A DNA stretch of 16,007 nucleotides from contig CALVTV010000075.1 of NCBI GenBank assembly GCA_944363005.1, positions 1 to 16,007 on the forward strand, in the 5' to 3' direction. Under the pieces are notes generated by a model. It did not search any database. It was not told the DNA's origin and saw only the letters and a list, made by a program, of their open reading frames with translations. This DNA is from an uncultured Clostridia bacterium (lineage in GTDB: Bacteria > Bacillota > Clostridia > Christensenellales > Aristaeellaceae). Positions 15,944 to 16,007 of the stretch are shown one piece after another; position 1 is the stretch's first letter; each line of letters starts with the position of its first letter. Both the position numbers and the translations under genes were made by a program.

Positions 15944-15999
15944 TGCAACGGTTGCAGGCATGAACAATAGGATTTGTAGACTTTTGCCGGTGACGGCAA
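15944..15999 (+). promoter_or_regulatory. Palindrome plus GNRA-capped hairpin, possible control region of the next gene
   Basis: TGCAACGGTTGCA (15944-15956) is a perfect palindrome around a central G, in the style of a repressor operator. TTGCCG (15984-15989) and CGGCAA (15994-15999) form a perfect 6-bp stem with a GTGA tetraloop. Between them a weak promoter-like pair can be drawn (TTGCAG at 15952-15957 and TAGACT at 15977-15982), but its 19-base spacing is poor. The region follows a terminator, so control of a gene beyond the window is plausible but unproven. Confidence 0.25.
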
Positions 16000-16007
16000 C
16001 AGATCAG

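Overview
The window is a dense, entirely plus-strand stretch of chromosomal housekeeping genes with moderately high GC. The gene set points to a Gram-positive anaerobe of the Bacillota, most likely a Clostridia-type lineage: a Rel with the bifunctional-type RFKD motif, HemZ, MutS2 with an Smr domain, a U32 peptidase next to zapA and mutS2, a single-PDZ HtrA, and strong AGGAGG-type ribosome binding sites. This is inference from gene content; species cannot be read from the sequence. There is no tRNA, rRNA, CRISPR array, insertion sequence or phage gene, and no gene-free stretch longer than about 160 bases.

Layout. (1) 1-814: 3' end of secF (or the SecF half of secDF), closed by a strong intrinsic terminator at 831-861. 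(2) 944-9887: a tightly packed run, recJ, bifunctional rel, dtd, a glyoxalase II-like metallo-beta-lactamase-fold protein, hemZ, a diverged amidohydrolase-like protein, a cyclophilin and zapA. Spacers are 23 bases or less, and two junctions overlap, so this reads as one operon. It begins with an unusual long hairpin just upstream of the recJ ribosome binding site. (3) 9896-9929: a terminator-like hairpin placed directly against the ribosome binding site of the next gene. (4) 9939-15851: a U32 peptidase-family protein, mutS2 and an HtrA-type serine protease, closed by a second strong terminator at 15901-15927. (5) 15928-16007: a short tail with a palindrome and a GNRA-capped hairpin, possibly the control region of a gene beyond the window.

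The genes cover protein export (SecF), recombination and repair (RecJ, MutS2), the stringent response (Rel), translation proofreading (Dtd), possible RNA modification (U32 family), cell division (ZapA) and protein folding and quality control (cyclophilin, HtrA). The order joins two neighbourhoods that are usually separate in Bacillota: secDF-recJ-(apt)-rel-dtd-(MBL)-hemZ-(hisS-aspS) and zapA-U32-mutS2. apt, hisS and aspS are absent, and the amidohydrolase-like gene and the cyclophilin sit at the junction.

I found no clearly new multi-gene system. The points most worth a second look are the amidohydrolase-like protein, whose expected HxH metal site reads CxC; the hairpin before recJ; the terminator inside the leader of the U32 gene; and the missing Asp in the SecF proton-path motif.
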